Of a stretch of 22,655 nt of DNA, positions 21,966 to 22,655 are shown piece by piece. Origin of the DNA: JADLGL01 sp964611195 (GTDB taxonomy: Bacteria; Pseudomonadota; Alphaproteobacteria; Rhizobiales; Kaistiaceae); assembly GCA_964611195.1 (NCBI GenBank), contig CAZSXA010000016.1:1-22655 (forward strand), written 5' to 3'. A program made the translations under genes and the position numbers. Position 1 is the stretch's first letter; each line of letters begins with the position of its first letter. The notes under the pieces were generated by a model. The model was not told the DNA's origin and did not search any database. It saw nothing but the letters and a program-made list of their open reading frames with translations.

Positions 21966-22655
21966 TCATGTGCTCAAGGGAAACTCGATCTGAACGAGCA
22001 AACCCGATGGGTCGAAGGTTTGTTCCGCCCTGCCCCCGAGTTGCTGACCGCTCAGTTGCTCGATCAACAGCGTGCCGAACCCGGTTTCCGGCTCGGGGTT
22101 GACCTCCGGCCCACCGAGCTCGCGCCACTTCAGATGGAGCCGGTCATCGCCGACTTCCCATGTCAGCATGACCCTTCCGGTCTCGTTCGACAGCGCTCCG
22201 TACTTCATCGCGTTGGTCGCCAGCTCGTTGACCACGAGCGCCAAGGCCGACGTCTGATCCTTCGACAGCGGTGCCGCCGGGCCGCTCATCTCGATCCGTT
22301 CCTCGTGTCCGTGCAGATGCGGCAACAGCAATCCGGCAAGCAACTGGCGCAGGTCCGCGCGCTGCCATTCGCTCTCCAACAGGATACCCTGCGACACGGC
22401 AAGGGCCTTCACGCGACCGAGGAAGGCATCCTTATAGGCATCCGGCGTCGGCGCCGGTGTCTGGTAGGCCAGCGCCTGAACCATCGCGAAGAGGTTCTTT
22501 ATGGTGTGGGCAAGTTCGGACAGCCGGGCCTCCTCCAAGCGCCGCGCCCGTCGTTGCTCGGTGATGTCTTCGAACGCCAGAAGGATGAGACGCAGGTGGT
22601 CGATTCGCCTTCCGTTCAACAGCATGACGCGATGGCCGATCTCCGGGAAATCGTG
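21966..22655 (-). CDS. HWE/HisKA_2-type sensor histidine kinase (N-terminus beyond window)
   Basis: The frame is open from the window edge to the stop at 21966, giving the last 229 residues. It starts in the end of a PAS domain (FPEIGHRVMLLNGRR, then LILLAFEDITEQRR), followed by a phospho-acceptor helix (SELAHTIKNLFAMVQALAYQ) and an ATPase domain with N-box VVNELATNAMKYGALS and a G-box near FGTLLIEQL. The N-box and H-box styles are those of the HWE/HisKA_2 group, widespread in Alphaproteobacteria and often linked to light, general stress or redox sensing. It forms a pair with the downstream single-domain receiver. The signal sensed lies in the missing N-terminal part. Confidence 0.87.
   Translation of the reverse strand, partial: HDFPEIGHRVMLLNGRRIDHLRLILLAFEDITEQRRARRLEEARLSELAHTIKNLFAMVQALAYQTPAPTPDAYKDAFLGRVKALAVSQGILLESEWQRADLRQLLAGLLLPHLHGHEERIEMSGPAAPLSKDQTSALALVVNELATNAMKYGALSNETGRVMLTWEVGDDRLHLKWRELGGPEVNPEPETGFGTLLIEQLSGQQLGGRAEQTFDPSGLLVQIEFPLST

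Overview
The window comes from a GC-rich autotrophic proteobacterium, most likely an alphaproteobacterium. The grounds are the HWE-type histidine kinase C-terminus, overall gene style and codon use; this is an inference, not a match. It holds an almost complete carboxysome-based CO2-concentrating island, with two inorganic-carbon pumps, encoded on the minus strand and facing a divergent plus-strand cbbR.

Layout from right to left along transcription of the island. A divergent control region (19305-19640) separates cbbR (plus) from cbbL (minus). Then follow cbbL, cbbS (Form IA RuBisCO), csoS2 (scaffold), csoSCA (carbonic anhydrase), csoS4A, csoS4B (pentameric vertex proteins), two csoS1 shell hexamer genes, an acRAF/pterin-dehydratase-like RuBisCO assembly factor, a MutT(Nudix)-ThiE fusion gene, and a two-gene DAB bicarbonate pump (dabB, dabA). 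After a 256-bp gap comes a second, differently built DAB set: dabB, a small membrane protein, a long dabA and a PII-like gene. Many junctions overlap by 1-14 bp (GTGA, ATGA, TGATG), so most of the island looks like one or two translationally coupled operons. The DAB pumps would raise cytosolic bicarbonate, CsoSCA would convert it to CO2 inside the shell, and RuBisCO would fix it. CbbR probably switches the set on, and the PII-like protein may tune the second pump.

Flanks. At the left edge is the start of an exported siderophore/iron-binding protein gene with its own sigma70-like promoter. To the right of cbbR lie an exported pentapeptide-repeat protein (plus strand) and, convergent to it, a single-domain response regulator preceded by the C-terminal part of an HWE/HisKA_2-type histidine kinase that runs off the window.

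Most notable points: two dissimilar DABs sit directly next to the carboxysome genes; the CsoS2 is short (four middle repeats) and contains no cysteine; a Nudix-ThiE fusion is embedded in the operon; the extra DAB membrane protein resembles a degenerate piece of a NuoM-type antiporter; and a 16-bp motif recurs in opposite orientations in the cbbR-cbbL control region. No tRNA, rRNA, CRISPR array or mobile element was seen.
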